A stretch of DNA of 64,000 nt from an uncultured Prevotellaceae bacterium (GTDB lineage Bacteria; Bacteroidota; Bacteroidia; Bacteroidales; Bacteroidaceae): NCBI GenBank assembly GCA_945865175.1, contig CAMBDA010000005.1, positions 1 through 64,000 of the forward strand. Direction: 5' to 3'. Shown here piece after piece: positions 32,683 to 41,583 of the stretch. The stretch's first letter is position 1. The number at the start of each line of letters is the position of its first letter. A program made the translations under genes and the position numbers. The notes under the pieces are model-generated. The model did not search any database and was not told the DNA's origin. It was given only the letters and a program-made list of their open reading frames with translations.

Positions 32683-35001
32683 TCAGAACAGGTCACCCGT
32701 GGCTTCTCCGTCGTCCCAGTGATGGTCTTTCGGGAAAGGCTCTCCGCTCCATGCCTTCACCTGCGTCCATGGCTGGGCGGCATCTGTCCAGAACGGATGG
32801 GAAGCAGGAAGGCCAAGAGGCAGGAAGGCCAATGAGGTCATGTACAGGCTGCCGTTGTTGGTGTACCAGTCGGCTATGTTGGGCTGGCTCCCGCAGAAAC
32901 CTATCGTGAGGAAACCGCCCTCGTTATAGTTGTTCTGGCTGTCGAACATACGGTGCATGACTGCCGTGAGTGCCGCCCTTACCTGTGCGCGGGTGACACC
33001 GTCGGGCAGACGGTCCTGCCATGCCATCAGTGCAAGGGGCTGCATGGTGGCAAGACGGTAGGGGATGGAACGTCCGAATACCGGGAACGTGCCATCGGGG
33101 GAAATCATGCGCTCGAGCACAAGGCTGAACTTGCGGGTGCGATTGAGTGCGCGCTTGTGATAGTTGCGATAGTGAATACGGGTGTATGCCTTGGCATCCA
33201 TCATATTCTGAAGGGTTTCCAGGTACATGGGATGGAACACATAGCTGCTGTAATAGTCGAAGGCAAACTGGGGGCCATCGGCATACCATCCGTCACCAGT
33301 GTACCATTCTTCGGTCTTGCGTATGGCCGAATTCACACGATACTGGTCGTAGGGTGCACCCACCTTGGCAAGGAAGCTCTCGATGGTGGAGGAGAAGAGC
33401 AGCCAGTTGGTATAGGGAGGGTCGATGGCACGCAACTGTGTGAACACTTCGATATAACGCTTTTTGGTAATGTCGTCAAGCGGAACCCACAGGGCATCAA
33501 AAGCTCTGATGAAGCTCTCTGCCACATAGGCTGCATCCACCAGCACCTGTCCCTGGCCGCTCCACAGCAGGTAGTCGGGGCTCTGTGGGTCCACTGCATT
33601 GCGATAGCTCTTCAGAGCCCATTCGCGGAGCTCTTTCCTCATTGCCCCTTCGGCTGTTTCGTCGTCGGGCAGCGTGAGCCATGGGGAGAGGCCGGCCATC
33701 AGACGGCCGAAACATTCCATATAGGTCACTTTCACGTTGCGCCCGTCCCAGTTGGGGCTGGTTTCCACCACCATGTTCTTCTGTAGATTGCCCTCAGCCA
33801 TGTTGCTGAGCACAGGCTTGGCCATGCTATAGAGCTGCTGGCACCAGTACTGGCGGTCGCTCGAGTCGGTAGACGGCTGTTTGGCTTCTAGGTATCTCAC
33901 CCGTTCGCATGCAGCCAGCAGGAAGACCCCCACGCCGAAGTCGGCCTCGCTGCCCGCATCCACCACCTGCCCGGGAATGGCACGCTCACCAATGGGTTGC
34001 ACGTAGCCCACGCGCCCGTCTTTCTGCAGCGCCTTCCCCGAAAGGTATTCCCATGCACGGTCAATCACTGGCATGTACTCCGCCTCTGACAGATAGCTGT
34101 TGTTCACGCCCCACATCAGCCCATAGGTGAAGAAGGCCGTACCGCTGGTTTCCGGGCCAGGAGCGTGTTCGGGGTCAATCATAGAGCGTGTCCAGTAGCC
34201 CTCGGGCTGCTGGCATGAAGCCACGGCTTTCGCCATCCGCTGGTATTTCTTCACGAAGAAGCTGCGGTGGGCATACCCAGCGGGCAGGTCCTGGAGCACC
34301 TTGGCCAGCCCTGCCAGCACCCATCCGTCGCCTCTGGCCCAGAAATCCTTTTTCCCGCTTGCGCTCTTGTGCTTGGGGTAAACATATTTGCCGTCGCGGA
34401 AATAAAGTCCCGTCTCGGGGTCGAGCATCACGGAGTCGCTGTAGAGGATGTACTCATACAGTTTGTCGAGATAGCGTTCGTTGCCCGTGGCCTTGTATAG
34501 CTTGGTCATCACGGGCATCACCATATACAGGCCGTCGGCCCACCACCAATAGTCGTGTGCCGGAGTGCTCATCTCATACTCCATCACCTCACGTGCACGG
34601 CGGATTCTGTTGTCGTCGGGCAGCATGTTGTAAAGGTCGATGTACGTCTGGAAGCAAATCTGCCAGTCGCCAAAAAGCACATGCTCCTGCGTTTCGCCAT
34701 AATTGTATTTCCACTTGCTGCGGTCGTTGCTGGTGGCACCACACCATTTGTTGTGTTCCGCCCAGGCCATCGAATAGTCGAGATACTGTTTGTTGCCCGT
34801 CAGCCTGTAGGCTTCCATGTTGCCCGTGTGATAGGCCGCCACGTGCCAAAACGGTGTGGCCTCGGGTTTGTTGCGGCTCTGCCAACTGTTGTTCACTTTG
34901 TCGATGATGGCGCGCACCTTTTGCGCTTCGTTTTTGGCTGCGGCGAAGGAAAGGCAGGCAAATGTCCAAAGCACGAAGGACATTACGGCGTTTCTTTTCA
35001 T
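32683..35001 (-). CDS. GH105 unsaturated glycuronyl hydrolase fused to a DUF2264 domain
   Basis: A 772-residue secreted protein with a signal peptide (RNAVMSFVLWTFACLSFAAA). The first half is a GH105 (alpha/alpha)6 barrel: WWWADGLYMVMPVMTKLYKATG carries the catalytic Asp, with WARGDGWVLAGLAKVL and TSGTAFFTYGLMWG. The second half, from about the NMVVETSPNWDG segment on, is a DUF2264 barrel (LLWSGQGQVLVDAAYVAESF, NWLLFSSTIESFL, WYADGPQFAFDYYSSYVFHPMYL), a family I recall as GH154 with beta-glucuronidase activity. Together they could remove uronic acids from pectin or arabinogalactan fragments. The start could also be ATG 35013, four codons earlier. Confidence 0.85.
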   Translation of the reverse strand: MKRNAVMSFVLWTFACLSFAAAKNEAQKVRAIIDKVNNSWQSRNKPEATPFWHVAAYHTGNMEAYRLTGNKQYLDYSMAWAEHNKWCGATSNDRSKWKYNYGETQEHVLFGDWQICFQTYIDLYNMLPDDNRIRRAREVMEYEMSTPAHDYWWWADGLYMVMPVMTKLYKATGNERYLDKLYEYILYSDSVMLDPETGLYFRDGKYVYPKHKSASGKKDFWARGDGWVLAGLAKVLQDLPAGYAHRSFFVKKYQRMAKAVASCQQPEGYWTRSMIDPEHAPGPETSGTAFFTYGLMWGVNNSYLSEAEYMPVIDRAWEYLSGKALQKDGRVGYVQPIGERAIPGQVVDAGSEADFGVGVFLLAACERVRYLEAKQPSTDSSDRQYWCQQLYSMAKPVLSNMAEGNLQKNMVVETSPNWDGRNVKVTYMECFGRLMAGLSPWLTLPDDETAEGAMRKELREWALKSYRNAVDPQSPDYLLWSGQGQVLVDAAYVAESFIRAFDALWVPLDDITKKRYIEVFTQLRAIDPPYTNWLLFSSTIESFLAKVGAPYDQYRVNSAIRKTEEWYTGDGWYADGPQFAFDYYSSYVFHPMYLETLQNMMDAKAYTRIHYRNYHKRALNRTRKFSLVLERMISPDGTFPVFGRSIPYRLATMQPLALMAWQDRLPDGVTRAQVRAALTAVMHRMFDSQNNYNEGGFLTIGFCGSQPNIADWYTNNGSLYMTSLAFLPLGLPASHPFWTDAAQPWTQVKAWSGEPFPKDHHWDDGEATGDLF

Positions 35002-35052
35002 TTGGTTTGTCATTTTTGCTGTTGTTTCTTTAAGGTTCCTAACATTCGTGTG

Positions 35053-35083
35053 CAAAATTACATAGAATAATTGGATTACGCAA
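35053..35083 (-). promoter_or_regulatory. promoter of the GH105-DUF2264 gene
   Basis: Minus-strand TTG (35081-35083), 20-nt spacer, TAATTTTG (35053-35060), about 50 nt upstream of the start codon. Confidence 0.75.
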
Positions 35084-35181
35084 ATCATTCCCCCACTACT
35101 TGGCCCACGGTTCGTCATTCATCTTCCCGCGCGTTTCATTGCGCCCGACGGGTTAAATGTGCTTAAATAAGCAGCCATCCC

Positions 35182-35212
35182 TTGCATATAAGTCAATTAT
35201 GTCGTACTTTTG
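35182..35212 (+). promoter_or_regulatory. promoter of hrpB
   Basis: TTG (35182-35184), 20-nt spacer, TACTTTTG (35205-35212). The expected start of transcription, around 35217-35220, coincides with an in-frame ATG at 35218. The remainder of the 366-nt gap 35002-35367 holds only the two divergent promoters and the in-frame region discussed under hrpB. Confidence 0.75.
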
Positions 35213-35367
35213 CAAACATGGAAGTCCATTTCGGGCTGACCCACACAACCGCCAGGAAATGGCTGAAGACCCTCACAGAAAAAGGAGTGCTGGGCGTTGA
35301 TGGGTGGGCAGGATGGCGGAATCGCCTGAAACGGTGGCGGTTGGGAATAAACAAACATGGCATGATT

Positions 35368-37824
35368 ATGGAATTGTTGAAATATAAGCAAACATTGCCT
35401 GCGGGCAGCATAGCAGGGCAGGTGAACGAGCGCCTCCGGGGCGTGCCTCGTCTGGTGGTGACTGCTCCTCCGGGGGCCGGCAAGTCCACCTTGCTGCCGC
35501 TTACCATATTGGAGGAACTGAAGGAAGGGAAAATCCTGATGCTGGAGCCCCGTAGGCTGGCTGCCAGGCAGATTGCTGAACGTATGGCCCAGATGCTGGG
35601 TGAAGGGGTGGGGCAGACAGTGGGCTATCGCATGCGGTTTGACAATAAGGTGTCGGCCTCTACTCGCATAGAGGTAATCACAGAGGGCATACTGAGCCGT
35701 ATGCTCATTGACGACCCTATGCTTGAAGGCGTATCGGTGGTAATCTTCGACGAATTTCATGAGCGCAGCCTGTTTTCCGATTTGGCCCTGGCCCTCACCC
35801 GGGAAGCCAGCCAGGTGGTTCGCCCGGACCTGCGCATCCTCATTATGTCTGCCACCATCGATGCCGCCGCCATCGGCCAGGCCTTGGACGCCCCTGTGAT
35901 TGAGAGTGAAGGAAGGATGCATGACGTGGAAACCGTCCATCTGGAAGACACCGACCCGCGCAGTTGTGCTGCCGATGTGGCCTCAGCCATTAGAATGGCC
36001 CACAGGAGGCATGCGGGTGACATCCTGGCTTTTCTGCCCGGACAGGCAGAAATCATGAAGTGCAGCCAGTTGCTGGCCGACACGCTGGGGCCGACAGCCC
36101 TATGTCCGCTCTACGGAATGCTTCCTCCCAGTGTGCAACGTCTGGCCCTGAGACCATCTGCAGAGGGACGCAGGAAGGTGGTGCTGGCCACCTCCATTGC
36201 CGAAACGTCGCTCACCATAGAGGGCATTCGCATTGTGGTGGACTCGGGGCTGTGCCGTACATTGGTGTTCAACCCCTCCAATGGCCTTAGTCGCCTGGAG
36301 ACTGTGCGCATCTCGATTGACATGGCGCGTCAGCGTACGGGACGGGCCGGACGATTGGGGGAGGGCGTGTGCTATCGGTTGTGGACAAAGGCTACGGAGC
36401 AGAGAATGGCCGAATGTCGACAGCCGGAAATCATGGAGGCTGATTTGGCTCCTACGGTGCTCGATGTGGCTGCCTGGGGCGAGCGTGACATCCAGCGGCT
36501 GCCTTGGCTTACACCCCCTCCGCAAGGGCATGTGGCACAGGCTGGCCAGTTGCTCCGGCTGCTGGAGGCCATTGATGAGAAGGGCCGGTTGACTGCCCAT
36601 GGACGCCAGCTGGCGGCCCTGCCCTGTCATCCTCGCATAGCCCAGATGCTGGCCTGCGGAGAGACGGATGCCCAAAAGGCACTGGCCGCCGATATTGCCG
36701 CCCTTCTGGAGGAGAGGGACTTGGTCGGTGATGGGCACGACGCAGACATCAACACCCGCATTGCCCTCCTGCGCGAGCAGCGAAAAAGGCCATCGGGCGG
36801 CAGATGGGGCAGGGTGGTACAGATAGCCGAACAATACAGGCGTATGGTGAAGGCGGGCGTGCACAACGAAATGCCCAGTCCTTACGAAACGGGCATGCTG
36901 ATAGCCTCGGCCTATCCCGAGCGCATCGCTATGGCCACCGCTGCACCCCGCGGGTCAAAAGGTGAACCGGACGGTGTGTGGTACAAACTGGCCAGTGGCG
37001 ACCTTGTGACGCTGGACAGGAACGATGACCTGAGAGGCTGTCCGTTGCTGGCTGTGGCCGCATTGGGGGCACGTGTCTTTCTGGCCTCTCCCCTGAAGCG
37101 CGAATCGTTGTCCCGTCTGGCCCATTGGCGTGACAATGTCAGTTGGGACAGCAGGCAGGCCCGGGTGGTGGCACAAAGGGAGCTGCGGCTGGGGTCGCTC
37201 ATTCTTGACACTCGTCCTGTTGAGGGGAATGTGGGCCAGCAAATAGTGGCGGTGGTGTGCGAGGCCGCGCGGAAGGAGGGGGCAAGCATGTTCGACTTCA
37301 ACCCGAAGGTGAATGACATGCAGTGTAGGCTGGCCACGGTGGCTGCATGGCATCCTGAACTGCAGCTGCCCGAGGTGACGGCAGATGCTCTCATGAAGCG
37401 GGCCGCTGACTGGCTGCCCTTCTATATCGGAAGGGCTACTACTGCCGCCGAACTGAAGAAGATTGACCTGTGTGTGGCCATTTGGGGATTGCTCTCCTAT
37501 GAGCAGCAGCAGGCCGTCGAACGCATGGCTCCCACTCATATCAGGGTGCCTTCGGGGAGGAACATACGCATAGACTACCGTCAGGGTGCTGAGGCTCCCG
37601 TGCTGAGTGTGAGGCTTCAGGAATGTTTTGGCCTCACGGACACCCCGTGTGTGGATGAAGGGAAACGGCCTGTACTGATGGAACTGCTGTCGCCTGGCTT
37701 CAAGCCTGTGCAGCTGACCCAGGACCTGGGAAACTTCTGGCAGAACACCTATTTTGAGGTAAGGAAGGAACTGCGCCGGCGCTACCCCAAACACCGGTGG
37801 CCCGACAACCCGCTGGACCCATGA
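35368..37824 (+). CDS. hrpB: ATP-dependent helicase HrpB
   Basis: A DEAH-box helicase of unknown cellular target. Walker A is APPGAGKST, motif II is DEFHERS, motif III is MSATID, motif VI is QRTGRAGRLGEGVCYRLW, and the HA2 and HrpB C-terminal domains follow (RRYPKHRWPDNPLDP at the end). I chose ATG 35368 because MELLKYKQTLPAG aligns with the start of known HrpB proteins and gives 818 residues, the usual size. The frame stays open upstream to an ATG at 35218, adding about 50 residues that read like a helix-turn-helix (GLTHTTARKWLKTLTEKGVL). ATG 35362 is also possible. It appears monocistronic. Confidence 0.9.
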   Translation: MELLKYKQTLPAGSIAGQVNERLRGVPRLVVTAPPGAGKSTLLPLTILEELKEGKILMLEPRRLAARQIAERMAQMLGEGVGQTVGYRMRFDNKVSASTRIEVITEGILSRMLIDDPMLEGVSVVIFDEFHERSLFSDLALALTREASQVVRPDLRILIMSATIDAAAIGQALDAPVIESEGRMHDVETVHLEDTDPRSCAADVASAIRMAHRRHAGDILAFLPGQAEIMKCSQLLADTLGPTALCPLYGMLPPSVQRLALRPSAEGRRKVVLATSIAETSLTIEGIRIVVDSGLCRTLVFNPSNGLSRLETVRISIDMARQRTGRAGRLGEGVCYRLWTKATEQRMAECRQPEIMEADLAPTVLDVAAWGERDIQRLPWLTPPPQGHVAQAGQLLRLLEAIDEKGRLTAHGRQLAALPCHPRIAQMLACGETDAQKALAADIAALLEERDLVGDGHDADINTRIALLREQRKRPSGGRWGRVVQIAEQYRRMVKAGVHNEMPSPYETGMLIASAYPERIAMATAAPRGSKGEPDGVWYKLASGDLVTLDRNDDLRGCPLLAVAALGARVFLASPLKRESLSRLAHWRDNVSWDSRQARVVAQRELRLGSLILDTRPVEGNVGQQIVAVVCEAARKEGASMFDFNPKVNDMQCRLATVAAWHPELQLPEVTADALMKRAADWLPFYIGRATTAAELKKIDLCVAIWGLLSYEQQQAVERMAPTHIRVPSGRNIRIDYRQGAEAPVLSVRLQECFGLTDTPCVDEGKRPVLMELLSPGFKPVQLTQDLGNFWQNTYFEVRKELRRRYPKHRWPDNPLDP

Positions 37825-37933
37825 TGCTGGCTGGGCAGAACTGCAATTTCTCCTGTAACCGATGAAAAACCAATCAGATGGAATAATTCTGTTTCTATTT
37901 TATCGCATAAATTATAAATTTTACTAAAAAATG

Positions 37934-37963
37934 CTGGAATCCTGCTTTTTTTTACTACCTTTG
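37934..37963 (+). promoter_or_regulatory. probable promoter of the inositol lipid operon
   Basis: TACCTTTG (37956-37963) with CTG in place of TTG at 37934-37936, a 19-nt spacer. It gives a leader of about 75 nt before the first gene. The rest of the 220-nt gap 37825-38044 shows nothing. Confidence 0.55.
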
Positions 37964-38044
37964 CACCGCCAAATACGATGCCTCCCTCAAAAATGGCTTC
38001 GAAGGCAGATTAGTTATAGTAGAAAACGGAGAACATAAGAACAG

Positions 38045-38758
38045 ATGAAATACGCAATCATTTCGGCGGGCGAAGGCTCCAGGCTGGCCCAGGAAGGAGT
38101 GGCATTGCCCAAGCCTTTGGTGGAGATTGGAGGAGAGGCCATGATTGACCGCCTGATACGCATCTTTTCCCGGCAAGGAGCGGAAGAGGTGGCCGTAATC
38201 ATCAACAACGAAGTGGAAGCCACCAAGAGCCACATCCAGCAGCTGCAACAGCGCGTGCATGTGCCCTTGCGTGTAGTGGTGCAGACTACTCCGTCCTCCA
38301 TGCACAGTTTTCATGCCCTGAGCCCGTGGCTGCGGGGTGGCCGTCTGTGTCTCACCACTGTAGACACCATCTTCAGAGAGGAGGAGTTTACAGACTTCAT
38401 CCGCACGTTTGAGCAGTCGGACGTGGATGGCATGATGGCCGTCACCGGGTATGTTGACGATGAAAAACCGCTCTATGTGTCCACCGCTCCGAATTTTGAC
38501 ATTACGGGTTTTCATGACACACCCGTCCCGGATGCCCGCTTCATATCCGGTGGCATCTACTGCCTCACCGATCCCTGTCTGGATGTGCTGGAGGAGTGTG
38601 TGGCGCAGGGCATGTCGCGTATGCGTAATTACCAGCGCAGCCTTGTGGCCAGGGGCATGCGCCTGAAGGCATTCCCATTCAGCAAGATTCTGGATGTGGA
38701 CCATGCCAGTGACATCGCCAAGGCAGAAGCATTTGTTCATACCCAATCCTCCCATTAA
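38045..38758 (+). CDS. NTP-transferase-fold nucleotidyltransferase in the inositol lipid operon
   Basis: A 237-residue Rossmann-like nucleotidyltransferase with the N-terminal loop AGEGSRL (residues 8-14) and lysine-containing PKPLVEIGG. The metal-binding Asp is probably in TTVDTIF. Its position at the head of an operon with a CDP-alcohol phosphatidyltransferase and inositol-phosphate synthase suggests that it activates a phosphorylated polyol, for example inositol phosphate with CTP. MobA- or sugar-phosphate-type activity cannot be excluded from sequence. It is followed by the ATP-grasp gene after 28 nt. Confidence 0.8.
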   Translation: MKYAIISAGEGSRLAQEGVALPKPLVEIGGEAMIDRLIRIFSRQGAEEVAVIINNEVEATKSHIQQLQQRVHVPLRVVVQTTPSSMHSFHALSPWLRGGRLCLTTVDTIFREEEFTDFIRTFEQSDVDGMMAVTGYVDDEKPLYVSTAPNFDITGFHDTPVPDARFISGGIYCLTDPCLDVLEECVAQGMSRMRNYQRSLVARGMRLKAFPFSKILDVDHASDIAKAEAFVHTQSSH

Positions 38759-38786
38759 TACCTTAATATTTTTTACCTAGTTCACT

Positions 38787-39644
38787 ATGCACAGCCCAAT
38801 CCCTTATCCGCTCATCGCCATCAGGCGCGACCCGTCTTTTTCTCCTAACAGTGTGGGCAATGATGCCCGCATTCTGGAGGCCGTTGTTCACCAGCTCGAG
38901 GCAGAGGGCTATTGCGTCCATGTGTGTAGCGAGGACGATTTCGTAGAGGCCGATTTGTGTGCGCCCATGGTCTTCGGTATGTATCGCAAGGAAGAAACAC
39001 TTCGGTATCTGCAACGGCTGGAGAAGAAGCACGGGACAGTGGTGTTGAACACCCCTGAGGGCATTGCCAACTGCCGACGCGCTCCACTGCTGAGGATTAT
39101 GGAGCAGCACGACATTCCCCAGCCCGAAAGCGTCATCGTGGATGTGAACAGGGCGGAGTTTCCCATCGCATTCCCCTGCTGGATGAAGCGTGCCAACGGC
39201 TACTCGATGGAAAAGGGTGACGTGGTGTATGTTTCCACCCAGAGCAAGGCCGAAGCCGCCTTGAAGGAGTTTAGGGGCCGAGGCATCCGCAAGGTGCTCC
39301 TGAGCGAGCATCTGAAGGGCGACTTGGTGAAGTTCTATGGGGTGGTGGGCACACCCTTCTTCTATTCGTTCTATCCAACAGCCACCGACTACAGCAAGTT
39401 TGGCCTGGAAAAGCACAACGGCAAGCCCAAGGGCCACCTGTATGATGAGGCGTGCCTCCACAGGACTGTCACCCGGCTGGCCATGGCCGCAGGCATCCAG
39501 GTGTACGGAGGCGATTGCATCGTGTGGCCGGATGGCTCTTTCCGCGTCATTGACTTCAACGATTGGCCCAGCTTCTCGCCGTGCCGTGCCGAAGCCGCCA
39601 TTCATATCACCCAACGTATTATCAGCCTTATTCCACAAACATGA
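38787..39644 (+). CDS. ATP-grasp-like protein in the inositol lipid operon
   Basis: A 285-residue protein with ATP-grasp features: NTPEGIANCRRAPLLRIMEQHDIPQPES, resembling the linker before the ATP site in RimK-type ligases; PCWMKRANGYSMEKGDVVYV, with the phosphate-contacting lysine; and the C-terminal metal site DFNDWPSFSPCR. Such enzymes form amide or similar bonds through acyl phosphates. Its substrate is unknown. It overlaps the next gene by ATGA (39641-39644), so it must be made together with the lipid transferase. It could attach an amino acid or modify a lipid head group; this is conjecture. Confidence 0.72.
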   Translation: MHSPIPYPLIAIRRDPSFSPNSVGNDARILEAVVHQLEAEGYCVHVCSEDDFVEADLCAPMVFGMYRKEETLRYLQRLEKKHGTVVLNTPEGIANCRRAPLLRIMEQHDIPQPESVIVDVNRAEFPIAFPCWMKRANGYSMEKGDVVYVSTQSKAEAALKEFRGRGIRKVLLSEHLKGDLVKFYGVVGTPFFYSFYPTATDYSKFGLEKHNGKPKGHLYDEACLHRTVTRLAMAAGIQVYGGDCIVWPDGSFRVIDFNDWPSFSPCRAEAAIHITQRIISLIPQT

Positions 39645-40585
39645 CATTTAACAAGAAAGGCATAGAGGCCTCATACAAATCAATGGACACCGAGGAGTTT
39701 CTCGATATTCATTTCAATCGCCCCATAGGTTACCTATGGGCGCTCTTCTTCCAACGGTTGGACGTACATCCCAACGTGGTGACCATCCTGTCCTTCTTCT
39801 TGGGCATAGGTGCGGGCGTGATGTTTTACTATCCCGACCTTCTCCATTCCATCATCGGCATCGGACTGCTGATGTGGGCCAATCACTTCGACAGTTGCGA
39901 TGGACAGCTGGCACGCCTCACAGGCAAGAAAACCCTCTGGGGCCGAATGCTCGACGGTCTGGCCGGCGACGTGTGGTTCGTGGCCATCTACATGGCCTTG
40001 TGCCTGCGCCTGCAGGACGATGCCATGCCGCTGGGCCTTTGTGGCGGAGTGGAATGGGGGTGGCGTATCTGGCTTCTGGGTGCAGTGGCCGGTCTTTTGT
40101 GTCACACACGGCAGTGCGCCCTGGCCGACTACTACCGCAACATTCATCTCTTCTACCTGAAGGGCAACGAGGGCAGTGAACTGGACAACTCACGCCAGCA
40201 GCGCGAGAACTTCCGCCGCCTGCCCTGGAAGGGCAACGTCTGGTGGAAACTCTTCCTCTTCTTCTATGGTCGCTACACCCACGGCCAGGAACGGGTGACT
40301 CCGGCTTTCCAGCGGTTGCATGCATGGGTGAAGCAGCAATATGGCGACCGCATACCCCAGGCCTTCCGCGACGATTTCCGTCGGTATAGCCTGCCCCTGA
40401 TGAAGTACACCAACATCCTTACCTTCAATACGCGTGCCATCGTGCTCTACCTGTCAGTCCTGGCAGCTGTGCCCTATGTGTACTTCCTGTTCGAACTGAC
40501 CGTCCTGACAGCCATCTACTGCTACATGCACTACCGCCACGAACGGATGTGCACCGTGCTGTATCACCGATATGCCGCGCTATGA
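39641..40585 (+). CDS. CDP-alcohol phosphatidyltransferase, probable phosphatidylinositol-phosphate synthase
   Basis: A 314-residue polytopic membrane enzyme. The CDP-alcohol transferase motif runs from D84 to D110: DSCDGQLARL, then GRML, D105, GLAGD. The first three aspartates (84, 87, 105) fit the consensus D-x2-D-G-x2-A-R-x8-G-x3-D, but the last Asp is one residue later than usual (D110, with Gly at 109). It would join CDP-diacylglycerol to inositol phosphate, given inositol-phosphate synthase in the same operon. Start ATG 39641 overlaps the ATP-grasp stop; the 3' end overlaps the next gene by ATGA. Confidence 0.85.
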   Translation: MTFNKKGIEASYKSMDTEEFLDIHFNRPIGYLWALFFQRLDVHPNVVTILSFFLGIGAGVMFYYPDLLHSIIGIGLLMWANHFDSCDGQLARLTGKKTLWGRMLDGLAGDVWFVAIYMALCLRLQDDAMPLGLCGGVEWGWRIWLLGAVAGLLCHTRQCALADYYRNIHLFYLKGNEGSELDNSRQQRENFRRLPWKGNVWWKLFLFFYGRYTHGQERVTPAFQRLHAWVKQQYGDRIPQAFRDDFRRYSLPLMKYTNILTFNTRAIVLYLSVLAAVPYVYFLFELTVLTAIYCYMHYRHERMCTVLYHRYAAL

Positions 40586-41583
40586 GGGAAAGGTGGAGAA
40601 ATGTGTTCCTGGCCATCGGCATCATTGCCATCGTGGTGATGCTGTTCACTTTTCCCATGGACAGCCAGACGCTGTTGCGCAGTCTCAGGCGGGCTGGGGT
40701 GTGGCTGCCTGCCGTGGTGGTGCTATGGGCTTTTATCTATCTGATGAACGCATGGTCGTGGTATGTGATTATCCACGACGGACAGCATGGGCGCATACCC
40801 TTCCGCACGGTGTATAAGCTTACCGTTTCCAGCTTTGCGCTCAACTATGCCACTCCTGTAGGTCTGATGGGCGGAGAACCTTATCGCATCATGGAACTCA
40901 CCCCTTATGTGGGTGCCAGCAAGGCCACCTCGTCGGTCATCCTGTATGTGATGATGCACATCTTCTCCCACTTCTGCTTCTGGCTGACTGCCAGCCTGCT
41001 CTTCCTGCTCACCCGCCCGTCGGGTGCGGCCATGACCACGCTGGCTGCCATGCTGCTGGCCGTGTGCCTGCTGGCTGTCTATTTCTTTGCCAAGGGCTAT
41101 AGGCAGGGCCTGGCCCTTCGTTCGCTCGGGCTGCTGTCCCGCCTGCCGTGGGTGGGCCGGTGGGCACGCCCGTTTATGGAAAGGAAACGGGAGGGGCTGT
41201 TGCGCATCGACTCGCAGATAGCCGAACTTCATGGCCAGCGTCCGGCCACTTTCTACCTGTCGTTTGGCCTTGAGTACATGGCCCGTATGGTGGGTTGTCT
41301 GGAAGTGTATTTTATCCTGAGTATTCTCACGACCGATGTGAGTTTTCTCAACTGTATCTTCATCATGGCCTTTTATTCGCTATTCGCCAACCTGCTCTTC
41401 TTCTCTCCCATGCAGTTGGGTACGCGTGAAGGCGGGCTCGCGCTGGCCACCTCCGGCCTGGCCATTCCCGGGGCTTACGGTGTGTACACCGGGCTTATCA
41501 CGCGCGTGCGTGAATTAATATGGATTATAGTGGGTGTGATGCTGATGAAGATAGGAAACAAGCCAAAAACAACACAATCATGA
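40582..41583 (+). CDS. flippase-like membrane protein, lysylphosphatidylglycerol synthase TM / UPF0104 type
   Basis: A 333-residue protein with about eight transmembrane helices. It matches the UPF0104/LPG-synthase membrane domain by the blocks NAWSWYVIIHDGQ, TVYKLTVSSFALNYATPVGLMGGEPYR and FSPMQLGTREGG. Members translocate lipids or lipid-linked sugars. Here it overlaps both neighbours by ATGA (40582-40585 and 41580-41583), so it is probably part of the inositol lipid pathway, perhaps flipping the product or intermediate across the inner membrane. Activity on inositol lipids is not shown by sequence. Confidence 0.8.
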   Translation: MRERWRNVFLAIGIIAIVVMLFTFPMDSQTLLRSLRRAGVWLPAVVVLWAFIYLMNAWSWYVIIHDGQHGRIPFRTVYKLTVSSFALNYATPVGLMGGEPYRIMELTPYVGASKATSSVILYVMMHIFSHFCFWLTASLLFLLTRPSGAAMTTLAAMLLAVCLLAVYFFAKGYRQGLALRSLGLLSRLPWVGRWARPFMERKREGLLRIDSQIAELHGQRPATFYLSFGLEYMARMVGCLEVYFILSILTTDVSFLNCIFIMAFYSLFANLLFFSPMQLGTREGGLALATSGLAIPGAYGVYTGLITRVRELIWIIVGVMLMKIGNKPKTTQS

